The notes under the pieces were generated by a model. The model searched no databases and had not been told where the DNA came from. It worked only from the letters and a program-made list of their open reading frames with translations. The translations under genes and the position numbers were made by a program. From contig SEMN01000406.1 in the NCBI GenBank assembly GCA_005408345.1, positions 310,001-374,000 on the forward strand: a stretch of DNA of 64,000 bases. Reading direction: 5' to 3'. The number at the start of each line of letters is the position of its first letter. Positions within the stretch are counted from its first letter, which is position 1. Origin of the DNA: Macquaria australasica. Lineage: Eukaryota; Chordata; Actinopteri; Centrarchiformes; Percichthyidae. Shown piece by piece: positions 1 through 11,341 of the stretch.

Positions 1-74
1 CAACATAGCACTCACTGAGGAATGTATTGCTTCAATTAACGACATTTACCATCAACACTGAGTTGACAACCACA

Positions 75-520
75 TGACAGGCGGTGAATTTTCCCTTTAA
101 ACTGTTTGGAGTTCAGATATCATCTGAATTGTCATGGGATGCTCACATCAAGTATATGCTCTCAAAGACACGGCCAAAGATGCATTACCTCAGTGTTGCC
201 AAAAGAGATGGTCTCCAATGTGAAGTTCTACAACAAATATACCTGACCTTCATTCACCCAATCCTTGAGTATGCCAGCCCAGTTTAGGATGGGCTGACAA
301 AAGGCCTCTCCGAGGAGCTGGAGAGGGTATAAAACCAATGCAGCAGGATCATTGGCATTCCGTCTTCTTGTCTTCCATCACTGAGTGAAAGGCGTGATGA
401 GGCAACCCTGCGCACCCTCACCAACATACTCAAGGACAGTTCATCCCCCTGCACGGTTTCCTGCCTGCAGCCTCAACAACCACTTACTTGCTTCGTCAGT
501 GCAGGGAATTCGTAGTGCCC
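75..520 (+). pseudogene. LINE reverse-transcriptase C-terminal fragment, dead
   Basis: Frame +3 reads FKLFGVQISSELSWDAHI, then KYMLSKTRPKMHYLSVAKR, LQQIYLTFIHPILEYASPV, a stop, DGLTKGLSEELERV, a second stop, then NQCSRIIGIP. This is the hallmark tail of non-LTR retrotransposon polymerases (FKLLGV-IS-DLSW, LEYASPVW, LERVQ). The Trp and Gln codons expected in the family have become TAG (285-287) and TAA (330-332), and the frame stays open to about 516. The 5' end is missing (the window begins inside or just before it) and the enzyme core is absent, so it is an inactive remnant. It lies on the strand opposite to map4. The clade (L2, CR1 or Rex-like) is not resolved. Confidence 0.85.
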
Positions 521-1099
521 ATGAGTAGAACCAAAAGACATGAACTCTCCTTTATTCCTTGTGCTCTTAAATTGTTTTATAAATTACTTATTTTTTAGGG
601 TTTATGCTTAACCCTCTGCATTCAATTCTCTCCTTCACAAAATGTAATAACTTTCATGTGATAATGGATCAAATCAGAAAAATCTAGGCGGTGAAGCTAG
701 GAATTTGTAGTATGTCCATTAAGTCTGTTGAACAGTTATGTCTGAAAGCCTGTGGCAGTGACCTTTAGCTGAGACTCTGCTGATGTCAGTTTCACTGCAG
801 CTGCATTGAGAGATGTCGTTTCTCTGTCCAATTCACACAGCTGTGGAAATGTTTGCACAGCTAGCAAAGTTTCACTTCATTTTCCTCATGATGTCGCAGA
901 AAATCATGCCAATGTACAACCATAGATCTGTTTGATTTGCATTTTGCTTGTTGAATTTCTTCATTGTAAGTGGGTTTAATCCTATTGTGGATGTTTAGAC
1001 CTTACTAAGAAATTGCTAGCATTGAGGCTGAAGACTAAAGTGAAAGTGATAGCCCAAGCCAGATCAGACTCAATTGCCATTTTGTTTCATTTCATCATG

Positions 1100-1165
1100 C
1101 CATGAGATAACTTTGTTATGATATGGCGCTATATAAATAAAACTGAATTGAACTGAATTGAATCA
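1100..1165 (+). repeat. dispersed repeat tail, copy 1
   Basis: It contains GAGATAACTTTGTTATGATA, GGCGCTATATAAATAAAAC and a short TGAAT-type tail. The same unit recurs at 5873-5937 and 9763-9826 in the same orientation, always ending in (GAATT)n. It looks like the 3' end of a 5'-truncated retroposon (SINE or LINE). Confidence 0.75.
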
Positions 1166-1363
1166 TTTAGTCTTAGATCATGCTGATGTTAGCCGTTTTC
1201 TGTTTGGGAGAGGGGGGTTATTTTGCTCTGACCAGTTAGCATGTATCTGTCCTGTCTATGTCATTGTCATCACGCTAACTTTAACTCTACAGCTAATGTT
1301 TTTCATTTTGGTCTAAGAAATATGCAGATTTAAGAGTTGATATTTCTGCAAGTCAACTTACAA

Positions 1364-2156
1364 CAGGGTCTTTCAAAGTCTGACACTGTGGGCCCCCTCT
1401 CAGACAAAATCGAGATACCTGTCTCCCCAAGTCCACAGCCTCAGTCCAAAGCCTCAGTAATGTAATTTACAGTGCAACATAAAAATATTATTATGATATT
1501 AATGGATTTTTACACTGCTATTATTTTTCTTTGTCTTACTTCTATTTGGTAGATAATCATGCTCTAAGTTTGCTTTGGGGGACGCTGCTATGTGAGTTAC
1601 AATGTGAGCTGCAACTTGAGCCCTGTATTTTAGCCTATGTTTGTTTACATTATTTTGGAAAATTGGCACCATTAAATGTATGAACCCATGGATGTACAGA
1701 CAACTATCACTGGATTACTCTGATGATAAAACATGATGATTCTCAGGCAAGTTCTGGAGTTATAAGGTCTTTTTTCTATGATTTCGAAGCAGATTAATGG
1801 ATGTCTATTCACGATGGACATCCAAGATAAAGATATCCTCAGAAAGTCTAAGTCACACTGAATCCAAAAGTGTTTCATTTTTGACTGAGTTATGACTCTA
1901 AAAAGGAGTAACCTTTTTGATGCAGACTGGGGCAGTTGGGTGCTAAGGGATGTACTGTGTGTTAAAGCCACTGCTGCAGCTACAACTGCTGACTATGTTG
2001 ATAAGCGGCCAAATCATCAACCAATAACTACCTTTCCGTTTGTTTTTAGAACACCGACATGCACCTGTCTCTTTCACCTCATGCAGTATCTTTGTCTCAC
2101 GTCTCTCCCTCCGAGCCCCCCCTGGGGAGGCGCGCCTCACTGTTTGAAAACCCCTG
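1364..2156. mobile_element. non-autonomous hAT-like DNA transposon, complete
   Basis: The left end CAGGGTCTTTCAAAGTCTGA and the right end TTTGAAAACCCCTG are imperfect terminal inverted repeats; the C/G-rich subterminal blocks (GTGGGCCCCCT on the left, CCCCCCTGGGGAGG on the right) also pair. The element is flanked by a perfect 8-bp duplication ACTTACAA (1356-1363 and 2157-2164). A CAGGG start and an 8-bp target-site duplication are standard for hAT elements. At 793 bp with no transposase-like frame it is non-autonomous. The open frames inside it are not convincing. Confidence 0.88.
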
Positions 2157-2685
2157 ACTTACAACAACCTGTACAGCTGTGTCAATCTCACTCATGCTTG
2201 TGGCATTTTTTCTGTCACATTCTGTCTGTAGCACAGGTAGATGATGTCACAATTTTTAATCCCACTTATAAAGCTCTGATTGACTCTGATTAGCAATTCA
2301 AAGCTCTGGAGTCAGGCTAGTCTAAAATTGTCTAAACTTGACTTGGATACCACTCAGTGACAGTGGATTCCAATTGTGACCAGAAAAAAACTATAAAAAT
2401 ATCCATAGAAATTCCTCAAACCTCTCCTGTAGCCTAATCAATCAATATATTCTAAACACTCATCATCCAAATACCGCATAGCTAAAAACACTGTTTCAGT
2501 GTGAAAACTTCTAGAATCCGCTATAAATAATACAAGCTGGCCACAGCTGCTGTTCTTTGTGAAACTAATAATGCCTTTATTTCTTCTTCTTCACTGGTCT
2601 TTTTTCTCATTAAATCTTGATTTTACGGTTTCCCCTAACTTAACTTTCCATTATTCCAAAACTGCCATAGAAATTAAAGGCTCAG

Positions 2686-3170
2686 GCTGTCCACAATCAG
2701 CACTGGGCTACCCCACGATTCAACTTGCCAAATAACGTTAGCTACAGTAGCTGTGTGGGTAGTCGACTCATCTAATAGAAAGTTAGCAAATTAACGTTAC
2801 ATTAGCTAACGTTACTTGTGGCTATTTCATTAGAAAATGATATAATGTAAATAAATGTGAATAAATGTGGCTAAACGGAATGTGAATACAACTTTAATAC
2901 ATTTCCTCGTCTGTGAACATGATTTCTGCCTGAGTCACGTCAGCTAGATTTTCATCAACTCCCATAATCCCACACTACTAAGTACAAAAGTATTAGCCTC
3001 AACATATACTGAACAGGGAAAAAATGGCATGTCTCTAGCTCAAATCGTGGAGGAGTAATGGGTCCGGTGGGTCTCAGAGGTTTAAAGTATGAAAAGTAAA
3101 AGTACTCATTCTGCAGAATGGCCCATTTGAGAATAACACATATCACTGGATTATAATTAGTGATGCATTA
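2686..3170 (+). repeat. dispersed repeat, inverted partner of 54.5-55.0 kb
   Basis: The order of blocks (TGGGCTACCCCA, GTAGTCGACTCATCTAAT, ACGTTAGCTACAGTAGC, ATTTCCTCG, GTCACGTCAG, GGCCCATT) matches the reverse complement of 54500-55014. Both flanks of each copy carry further fish-type repeat sequence. No coding potential is seen. Confidence 0.8.
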
Positions 3171-3199
3171 ATGTGTAAGCATCACTAATGTTGTAGCAG

Positions 3200-3478
3200 G
3201 TAAAGGTGGAGCTAATTCCAACTACTTTATATACTGCCAGGTAGCTTAATCCATAATAATACAAAATGTATTAGTTGATTTATATTTTGTATTAATAATC
3301 TGAATCTGCAAAGTAATTATTAACTAATGTTGTCAAATAAATGTAGTGGAGTGAAAAGTACAATATTGGCTTCCAAAATAGTGAAGTAGAAGTATAAAGT
3401 AGCATAAAATGGAAATACTCAAGTAAAGTACAAGTACCTCAAAAGTACTTGAGTAAATGTACTTAGTTACAATAGCCA
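3200..3478 (+). repeat. probable dispersed fish repeat (AGTACTT-rich)
   Basis: The stretch contains GTAGTGGAGTGAAAAGTACA, AAGTATAAAGTAGCATAAAA, and AAGTAAAGTACAAGTACCTC followed by GAGTAAATGTACTTAGTTAC. Related TACTTAAGTAAAAG text occurs at 55560-55670. I recall this as a very common percomorph intronic repeat; that is recognition, not a database match. Confidence 0.6.
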
Positions 3479-4286
3479 GACAGTACTGGACTGTTCATTC
3501 TCATTAATTCACCAGTGCACAAATTGCAGAAAAACAGATCATGTAGAAAAGATCTATTCTTGTATTAAACATATCCACACAATAACACATATACATGTCC
3601 CCTTTGCCCGGATATGAGTTATGTCGCTTGCTTTCATTAGTACTCCAAGACGATTTAATTGTTGTTGTGTGGATATCTTGATGATTTTTTACATTACTAT
3701 TAATATTTGAGATATTTTGTTGTATTGTGCACAATAGGTCTGTGCAAAATTGAAATGTTTCGAAAATTGGCTACAAGTACAAAAAGGTAGCTATTTGCCC
3801 ATACGTTAGATCCCCTTTGTCCAGCTTTTTCCTATCCTTTTTCAAAACAATCACTTCTTTCATTAGTAAGCTAATGGTACATGACTGTATTTTGCCTATG
3901 AAAAGACCGCTGTAGCTTTAAAGAGTCTCATGCAAATCATGTCTGAATAGTTTAATGAACATAAATTTGAGGTTGTTAAATATGGCTCCCCAAGTGAAAC
4001 TGTAAAAATCTCTAAAACTTTGGCAACCTGGCAACTAACAAGCGAGACCACAGAGACACTCTGTGGAATACAAGGAAGACAAATAAAGTTCAAAAGCAGG
4101 AAAACAAAATAACAAGTCATGTATTTAGAAAAAGCTGCCGACAGCTCAAATTAAATCTGATACTGTTGCAGCTTTCTGCTCAGGAAAAAATCACAGAGGT
4201 CACTGTAAGTCCTCCTTTTGAAGGTCACAGATTGTTGAACATCAGCTGGAGGTAGAGGAAACAGAGAGAGAGGATGCTACAGCTGG

Positions 4287-4960
4287 TTGCCCATGGCGCT
4301 GGGCATAGAGAGAGAGAGAGAGAGACAGAGAAGGGTGGGGGGGATAGGGGGGTGGAGGTGTGGGAAGAGGAGGAAGAGAAGGAGGGAGGAGGATCTTGTC
4401 AGAGCGTTTCTATTTTTACTCTTCGACCTCACTGACTGTCACACCCAGTCCACCCCTTCTCTATCCCTCCATCCCTATCTTGCAGAGTCTCTTTGTTTCC
4501 ATGGCAACCGCCTCCCATGTCTCCCTGCCAACGCATCCTCAGCCTCCCTCTCAATCGCAGTGATTATAACGATGCCGCAGCGACACAGGGAGTCTGGGCA
4601 GGAGAGGGGAAGACGTGACGTGGATGGAGGAGACACAAAGGGCACAGAGATGGAGGATAGAGGGAGAGGAAAGGGCACAGAGAGAGAGAGGGGTAGAAGC
4701 AGGGAGATGGAGGAGGGTGGACAGAGGGACTGAGAAAGACAGTTGGAGGGAGACAGATGAATCCGGGAATAGATAAAGATGAGAGATAATGAAAGGCAAC
4801 AGATGAATTAATGGAGGAAGGAAAGGGGAAAGGGGAGAAAAACATGGTGGAAGTAGGGAAGTGGGGGCAAAGGGAGATTAAATGAAGTAGACAGAAGAGT
4901 GGAAGTAGTGATAAAGATAGAGACTGGGGTGAAAGGAGCAAGAAAAGGAGGACAAGCAGA
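4287..4960. repeat. purine-rich tract with (GA)n
   Basis: Starts with a short (GA)n run at about 4307-4324. Apart from a mixed stretch at about 4400-4560, the + strand is almost all A and G to about 4960. Open frames here on both strands are products of composition. Confidence 0.8.
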
Positions 4961-5872
4961 AAAAAACTATTTCTAAAAACTCTCCACTAGCCCACTTTTT
5001 ACATTTGTACATTTGCTTTAATCTGATCTGTCTGTCTCTCTGTGGTCTGAAATGTGTTTAAAAGGCCCAAATACAGTATTTAATTAGAGGAATTAGAGTT
5101 GAAAAAGGATCAGAGAAAAAGTGTGTTGACCTAATGTTGCCAAAATCAAGAAAACATCAAGTATGACAACTTCTCTGGCAGCACTGCAATTTATGTTATG
5201 TATCAATGATGCGTAAGCAGGAGTAAGAAGAACTTTCAGGGATTTTAGCAACAGCAGATGGGAAGGAGCAAAAGGCCAAAATTCACTATAAATATGCAAC
5301 AGAGGAGATAGATAGACCTGATTGGAACAGTGCAAGAGATGGGATGAGGAAGGTAAAAGATGGACAGATAGAGCTGTCAATCTTCAACCTAATCATTTAG
5401 GTGTCCTATATGAGATCCTGCAGTTTGCATTACTCGTGTTGGGCTCACTCATGAGGAAAATTCCGCCTTAAAAGAGGAAGAAAGGATTTCATTAACCCAC
5501 CATGCACTGGCATCATGCAGGGAGAAGCTAACTTATAGATCCATCACATGCAGGGAAATTAAATGAGCCCTGAGACAAGTGAGCAGTCTAATATCTAAGG
5601 AGAGAATAATGTGAAGAGAAGGTGGCTATGATGATGAAGAATCATTTAAACCTATTATTCAGATAGGTCAGAAATGTGTCCAAGTCCAAGATGTCATGAC
5701 TGCACCTTAAAGGACCACATCACACCAAAATGAGTTGACCACCAACAAAAAGTTATTACAGTCCCATGATCTCTGCCGTGCTGCAATTTCACGTGATCTT
5801 TTTCACAACATCCATGTTTGCTGATTGTGTGTCTTCTGGGTTTGATTTTCTGACATTATAGCTAGAGAAAGT

Positions 5873-5937
5873 GCCCTGAGATAACTTTGTTATGATATGG
5901 CGCTATATAAATAAAACTGAATTGAATTGAATTGAAT
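5873..5937 (+). repeat. dispersed repeat tail, copy 2
   Basis: Near-identical to 9763-9826 (GCCCTGAGATAACTTTGTTA through the (GAATT)n tail) and to 1100-1165. The high identity of copies 2 and 3 suggests more recent insertion than the surrounding repeats. Confidence 0.8.
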
Positions 5938-7106
5938 AGAATCCAATGCTGTTCATCAGTTGTTACTCACATCTCAGATGTCCAAATCTCTCCCAGCACA
6001 TGAACACACCATGTTAAAGATTTTCATGGGAGGCTGCACTACACTATTACTCATACTACTACTTAATAAAAGCATTACAACACAATGATAAGGTACAGTA
6101 GCTTTGATAAAAATAAAAAAAGACATATTCACTGTGATGATTACCTGGTGAAAGCACATATTAAGTATCTCTAAGATTATTTTCAAAGAGAACTGAAATG
6201 AATGGAAACAAATGCCTGCTTAGAAGGAAAAACACATTCACATTCACTAAGCTAATATCGGCCAATATAACGGACTGGTCAATTTATCAGTCTAGCTCTA
6301 CAGTATAGTGTATTATACTAATGTATGCTTTGGATGATATTCAGCAGTAGGGCTGCAACTACTAATCATTTTTAGTGATTGATGATATCCCTTGATAACT
6401 TTCAATTAACAGTTTGGTCTATAAAATGCCAGAAGATTATGGAAAATGCCCAAGGTGATGTCTTTACATTGTTTGTTTTGTCTGACAAACAGTCCAAAAC
6501 CCAACGATATTCAATTTACAATGATAAGACAGATCCTCACATTTGAGCAGCTGGAACTAGAAAATGATTGAATGATGATACATTGACTAATCAGCCTAAT
6601 CAGCCTTATTCAATAGTATTTGTAATTTTATTTTTACTAAAAGCAAGAGAAAAGTGGCTTTTAATGTACTATAGCTACCTTTTCCTCACAGGAACAAACT
6701 CAAAAAGCAATACTAATATTTACTTTAAAGACATTACATGTGCCTAGCCAAATACTGGATTCAGATTTGGGACATTACTGATCCAGGAGCCAGTCTGTCC
6801 AATGCTCCGCAGTTATTTGTCTTTGTCATCAGAAGCCGTTTGCCTCTGATGAGCTCCACCTGCTGTAGCGTGTGGTCAGAGCTGCAGTCCTCCCAGCAGA
6901 CAGCTGATGGAGCCAACGAGCAGGGCAGAGACTCAACAACCCCCCAGTCCTTTACAACTGACACTGCAAATTGATTATATCTATCTGCAATGTTAGACAG
7001 CCAACCACAACACACGTGGGTCTCCAGTGGTTATCTCAATTTATAGTATTCACTTTGATTCAATCTCACTGGCTCGCTTTCAAGGACAAAACCAGGTCAT
7101 TGCATC

Positions 7107-7108
<2 letters not shown>

Positions 7109-7149
<41 letters not shown>
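7109..7149 (+). repeat. (TG)n microsatellite
   Basis: About 20 uninterrupted TG units. A complementary (CA)n array follows at 7279-7350, so the pair could form a hairpin. Confidence 0.97.
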
Positions 7150-7150
<1 letters not shown>

Positions 7151-7278
7151 ATATTCCAGATTTCTCTCTAGCAAAAGAGGGTACTGCTTTGCTTTGCCTA
7201 CAAGAATGCTTTCTCTGTCTCTCTCACACACATGCACACAGTTTATCTGGCTGAATGATGACCATCAGACATACCTGC

Positions 7279-7289
7279 ACACACACACA

Positions 7290-7350
<61 letters not shown>
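7279..7350 (+). repeat. (CA)n microsatellite
   Basis: About 36 CA units with one A-rich interruption near 7290. One of the longest dinucleotide arrays in the window. Confidence 0.97.
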
Positions 7351-7352
<2 letters not shown>

Positions 7353-9762
7353 ACATGGTAAAAATAGTCCCAGCCATCAATATTGTATTTGAGTGAAGAT
7401 ATGGAGATGTAAGGGCAGAATGCAGGTTTATAAATAGAGTCAGACAAGGGAAAGACAGAAGAAATAGACACAGATAGAATAATAGAATGACAGAGCAGAT
7501 GTCTACCAAACCTCAAACCAAGGAACCGGTCAGATGTTAATAACTCTATTAGACTCCATTCACTGATTCCCAGTCTCACTGGACAACAAAAGCACTATAC
7601 CTGCAGTGTTTGGGCCAAATCTTACATGTGAACTCACATGCTATGAAGTGACAAATTATACAATTTAGGAGCAAAACTGTGAGAAATACAGTATCTGTTA
7701 TGCCAGACTTATTGCATCAGTTCTAGTCTACAGTGATGTGATTTTTCCTACAGCCAACACTCCATACTGTAAATTCCCTGATGATTCCCTGACAATGTCT
7801 GGTCTTATGATAATCTGAAATGATGACTTGTTTACTCCAGATCCATTACAATGTAAAGCAGTGGCATGGCTACCAGTGAGGAGACTGCGGTCATGTATTT
7901 GTTCTGTGAATTTGGGGGTTTTAGCACCTGGGTGTAGTTTACATTCTACAAGAAAAAACTTGGTGGGTCTTTTATTGACGTAAGTATTAAGGATTCTGTA
8001 TTTCTCCACCTCTTTATTCCTGGCATTGTGGATAAGGCAGCATTAATCTCTTATCTTACTTAGAACTTCATGTAGGGAATTAAAATGATAGGAAATAAAA
8101 ATTAACAAAATATCATTTAACAGTTAACTGAATAATATGAAAAAGTCCAAGTAACAAGAAAACATTTGAAATCTTCTAAAGAGTGCATTTGGGGAACTTG
8201 GACCCATGACCCATATTTCTAAAATCCTGGCTACAGCCCTGATATAAAGCACATCTGCAGAAGGACTGTTTCATAGAAAAAGACTCAGTGGAGTTACAGT
8301 TTATGAACATCAAACACTACAGTACAACATCCAGCCAGCCATAGATTCTAATAACTCCACTTTTCATTTCATGCTGGATTTTGCTATTGACTGAACGAAT
8401 ATCTTTACACAACTGCATTGTATGAGTGCAATAGAGCGCATAACTACATAACTGCTGTCTCACTTAATGCTGGTGTATATTATACAACATTTTTGTGTGA
8501 ATGACGGTCATCAGTGTGCAGGAGTAATTACGTGGATTTAGCTATTAAACCAATAGATCAGACTCTACTGTAGATCTAAATTCATGACTGCATACCCAAA
8601 GCTTAGACAAAGATTTTCCAAATGAAATAACACTAAATCTAAAGGTTAAAAAATCATAAATGGAGAAACTGTTTTTAAAGGTGGTGCCACACATCTGCTA
8701 CAGACTCAAACTTTTGTAGCAAAATGGAAATATGTGTTCAATGTTTTTGTCATATTTGCGATGAACCAAAGAACAGGGTAGATATCATTAACATTGATAG
8801 GCACCATGGTTGATCAGACGAAGGAAAGAGCGCCACCTACAGAAACTTGACATGAATCAACAATTTTCAATAACACAATGTTGAGATTTTTGCGAAGTGC
8901 AGTGCAGAAATGCTATAGCAATAAGCAGCAAGTTTAAAAGGTTATTAGGATTTGAAAGAACCAAAAACTTAGTGATTACCACTTTATATCCTAATGAATA
9001 TTAAAAGCTCAATTTCTACTGGACCAGCACCTCTGTTTGAAAAATAACACACTGTAGTGTTTGCACTAACGTCTTAATAACTTCCATTTTTCAAATCCCA
9101 TGAAGTTTGTGTGACTGTGCTGTAGCAGCACTGGATCTCAGTCAAGCCCAGCGCTGAGGGACGACCAGCTATAGAGCAACATATTCACCCTGGGACAACT
9201 TAGTGCTGACTGAACAAGCAAAGTAGATAGCCTGGATGGTGCTGTCCTCTGCAGCAGAGACATCCTTTCAATAAACACAAAGACACACAGACTTAAAGCT
9301 ATGAGATGAAGAGAAGAAGAGCCACGCGGTTCCTCTAAAGATTCACTGTGATTTCTGCTTATTGAGACTGATGAGATAGAATTTCCTTTGTGGTAGTTAA
9401 GGGTGCATTTGCCATTGGAACATAGTGTTCATTTGTCAAGTACACAATGCCTCACATATCCCTGAACTGAAAATAGTCTAACACCAATTCATGTGGCATG
9501 AAATATAACATAATTATCTTCCAGGTAATGCCATCTGATAGACACTGGAGGGCATGTCATGTTAAAAACAGCTCAGTAACATTATGGAAATGATACAATT
9601 CATTCTGGCTAACCTAACTAGAATGCTCAGACAATTTAAAATGTCTGCCATGAGAAGAGTCTATTTCACCAACCCTGGATGTGCTCCAGATCTACTATCC
9701 CAGTATACTTGCTGGCAAGCCTAGTTAATTTTCCAATGCAAGCAGATTTCACCTACTGAGAG

Positions 9763-9826
9763 TGCCCTGAGATAACTTTGTTATGATATGGCGCTATATA
9801 AATAAAACTGAATTGAATTGAATTGA
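9763..9826 (+). repeat. dispersed repeat tail, copy 3
   Basis: Third copy of the unit seen at 1100 and 5873, beginning TGCCCTGAGATAACTTTG and ending in GAATT repeats. Confidence 0.8.
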
Positions 9827-10156
9827 GATACAGTTGGGATGCAGTTTGTACCAAAAGATAATATGATGATCTATGTTCTGCTCTGCTGATGACAACTCAA
9901 ATTAAGACACAGCATGCATTTAAATATTAAAGCAACATTAGACAGTGCCAAAAATCTTTCTTCACTTGCTCTTTTAGAACAAAAGCTATGTTCGTGCCTG
10001 ATTTTAGTCAGTTTCACTCAAATCCTACACTTCTATAATTACTAAAAACCACTCAGGAATGTGTAAATAAATGAAATAACTATTCACTACACAATCACAT
10101 TAAGTTCCATATGACAATAAAATATTGTGCAGGCCGGAAAAAGTGAAATCTGTCTT

Positions 10157-10256
10157 ACCTGTTGTCCAAGGTCACGTGATTGGTGGCATTGTGAAACACA
10201 AAAAAGGGAAGGGGGAGAGAAAAAAAAGATAATGTTCAGTCAGTTCAGAGTCAGCT
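10157..10256 (-). promoter_or_regulatory. map4: candidate recursive splice site or cryptic exon boundary in map4 intron
   Basis: The minus strand reads GACAACAG then GTAAGACA, with the junction at 10159/10158: a consensus acceptor AG directly abutting a consensus donor. Upstream is a long pyrimidine tract (about 10201-10228, almost pure T and C). There is no AG dinucleotide for some 95 bases, back to 10255-10256. That pattern fits a zero-nucleotide-exon (recursive) splice site. The other reading is an exon ending at this donor, but no usable AG acceptor with an open frame precedes it. Confidence 0.4.
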
Positions 10257-10712
10257 TCACTGCATTACACACAGTTCTCCAACATCAACCCTAGCAATGT
10301 CTCAGCGTTAGAACTTCTAATAAAAAATGTAAATCATGAATGTGCTTCCAAACTTTCTGGAAGTTACAGGACGTTTTAGAGATTTGTCACTGTTACAGCT
10401 AGAAGGCCAGTGTGAAAGAAAACACTGTGTTATTGAATGCTACTATGTCAGAATAAAGGCCTGCAGTGTCAGAATTTGGAAGCAAGAGCTACAGAGTCAG
10501 ACTCAGTTAACTGATCAAGAGCAGTGAACACGCATTTCACAGTGTCAAATATTGGGTCAGGTTTTAGTAGCGAGAAAGGGCTGAGGAGACGCATAGAGAG
10601 AATCACACTGGAAAATAAAGCTTCATTCAGCAGACTGTGGGATGTAGCCAGAGACAAAGTAGGATTGAAACCCAGCATTATCAGGAGGAAGAAGCATTAG
10701 AATGAGGTCATC

Positions 10713-10927
10713 TCAGGGTTTCCCCCAGTGTACAAAAGGTCAGGCAGGCCAAAAGGACAGCTGGCTTAGGCAATGGACATTAGATTGTTGCTTACTACAT
10801 GGTTGTTACAGTCATGGGGGTGATCAGCTATATCTGTCAAACACGTCAAACACATAACTTTTTTAGACTTGCTCTATGTCAAGAGTGCTGTTATGTCATT
10901 CTGTTGTTATAACTGGGGGAAACCCTG
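10713..10927. mobile_element. short inverted-repeat element (MITE, hAT-like ends)
   Basis: The left end CAGGGTTTCCCCCAGT and right end ACTGGGGGAAACCCTG are perfect 16-bp inverted repeats bounding 215 bp. The flanking 8-mers do not match, so the target-site duplication has decayed or the borders are slightly off. No coding frame. Confidence 0.8.
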
Positions 10928-11124
10928 ATATTTGATGGTGATTTTATTTTTCATTTAGGACTAGGATTAGAATTTGAATGAAAACACAGATTTTTTAAAA
11001 CTATAAACTGCACAGGATCTTTGCATTGCAGGATCAAGGTCACGAGTGATTAAAAAGCAATTCATCTCATTTTAGATACTGTAACTCTTAAGAGCTTTAA
11101 GTTTTATTCTTCACCTTGAAAATT

Positions 11125-11341
11125 CACTCATTGGCCACTTTATTAGGTACACCTGTACAATCTAATGCAATCCAATACAACTGTTCTGCAGATTTACCAG
11201 GTCATGGTCAGTGATGGTGTTGTACTGGACTACATTATATTCAGAAGTGTTTCTAATATCTGAGGTAGAATGTATGGCAGAGCTGTTGTTTATAATTGCA
11301 AAAGATTGTACAGGTGTACCTAATAAAGTGGCCACTGAGTG
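11125..11341. mobile_element. MITE with 39-bp terminal inverted repeats
   Basis: The left end contains TGGCCACTTTATTAGGTACA and CCTGTACAATCT; the right end is the reverse complement with one mismatch over about 39 bp (CACTCA against CACTCAG-type start). Total length is 217 bp. The TTTATTAGGTACACC motif is one I recognise from a very widespread fish MITE. No convincing target-site duplication. Confidence 0.88.

Noticed and set aside
1892..2293. 133-codon open frame on the + strand.
   Set aside because: It crosses the right border and target-site duplication of the hAT-like element, so it cannot be a native gene of either side.
4287..4941. Open frames of up to 148 codons on both strands (Arg/Glu/Gly-rich or Ser/Leu/Pro-rich).
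   Set aside because: They overlap a purine-rich tract and reflect base composition; no motif, splice context or homologue is recognisable.
7107..7579. Open frames made of Cys-Val or Thr-His repeats on both strands.
   Set aside because: They are translations of (TG)n/(CA)n microsatellites; the same applies to similar frames near 23.6, 24.1, 45.1, 46.9 and 52.9 kb.
10469..10678. 69-codon minus frame considered as the next map4 exon.
   Set aside because: No pyrimidine tract plus AG acceptor in the right phase, no donor at the end, and no similarity to tubulin-binding repeats.
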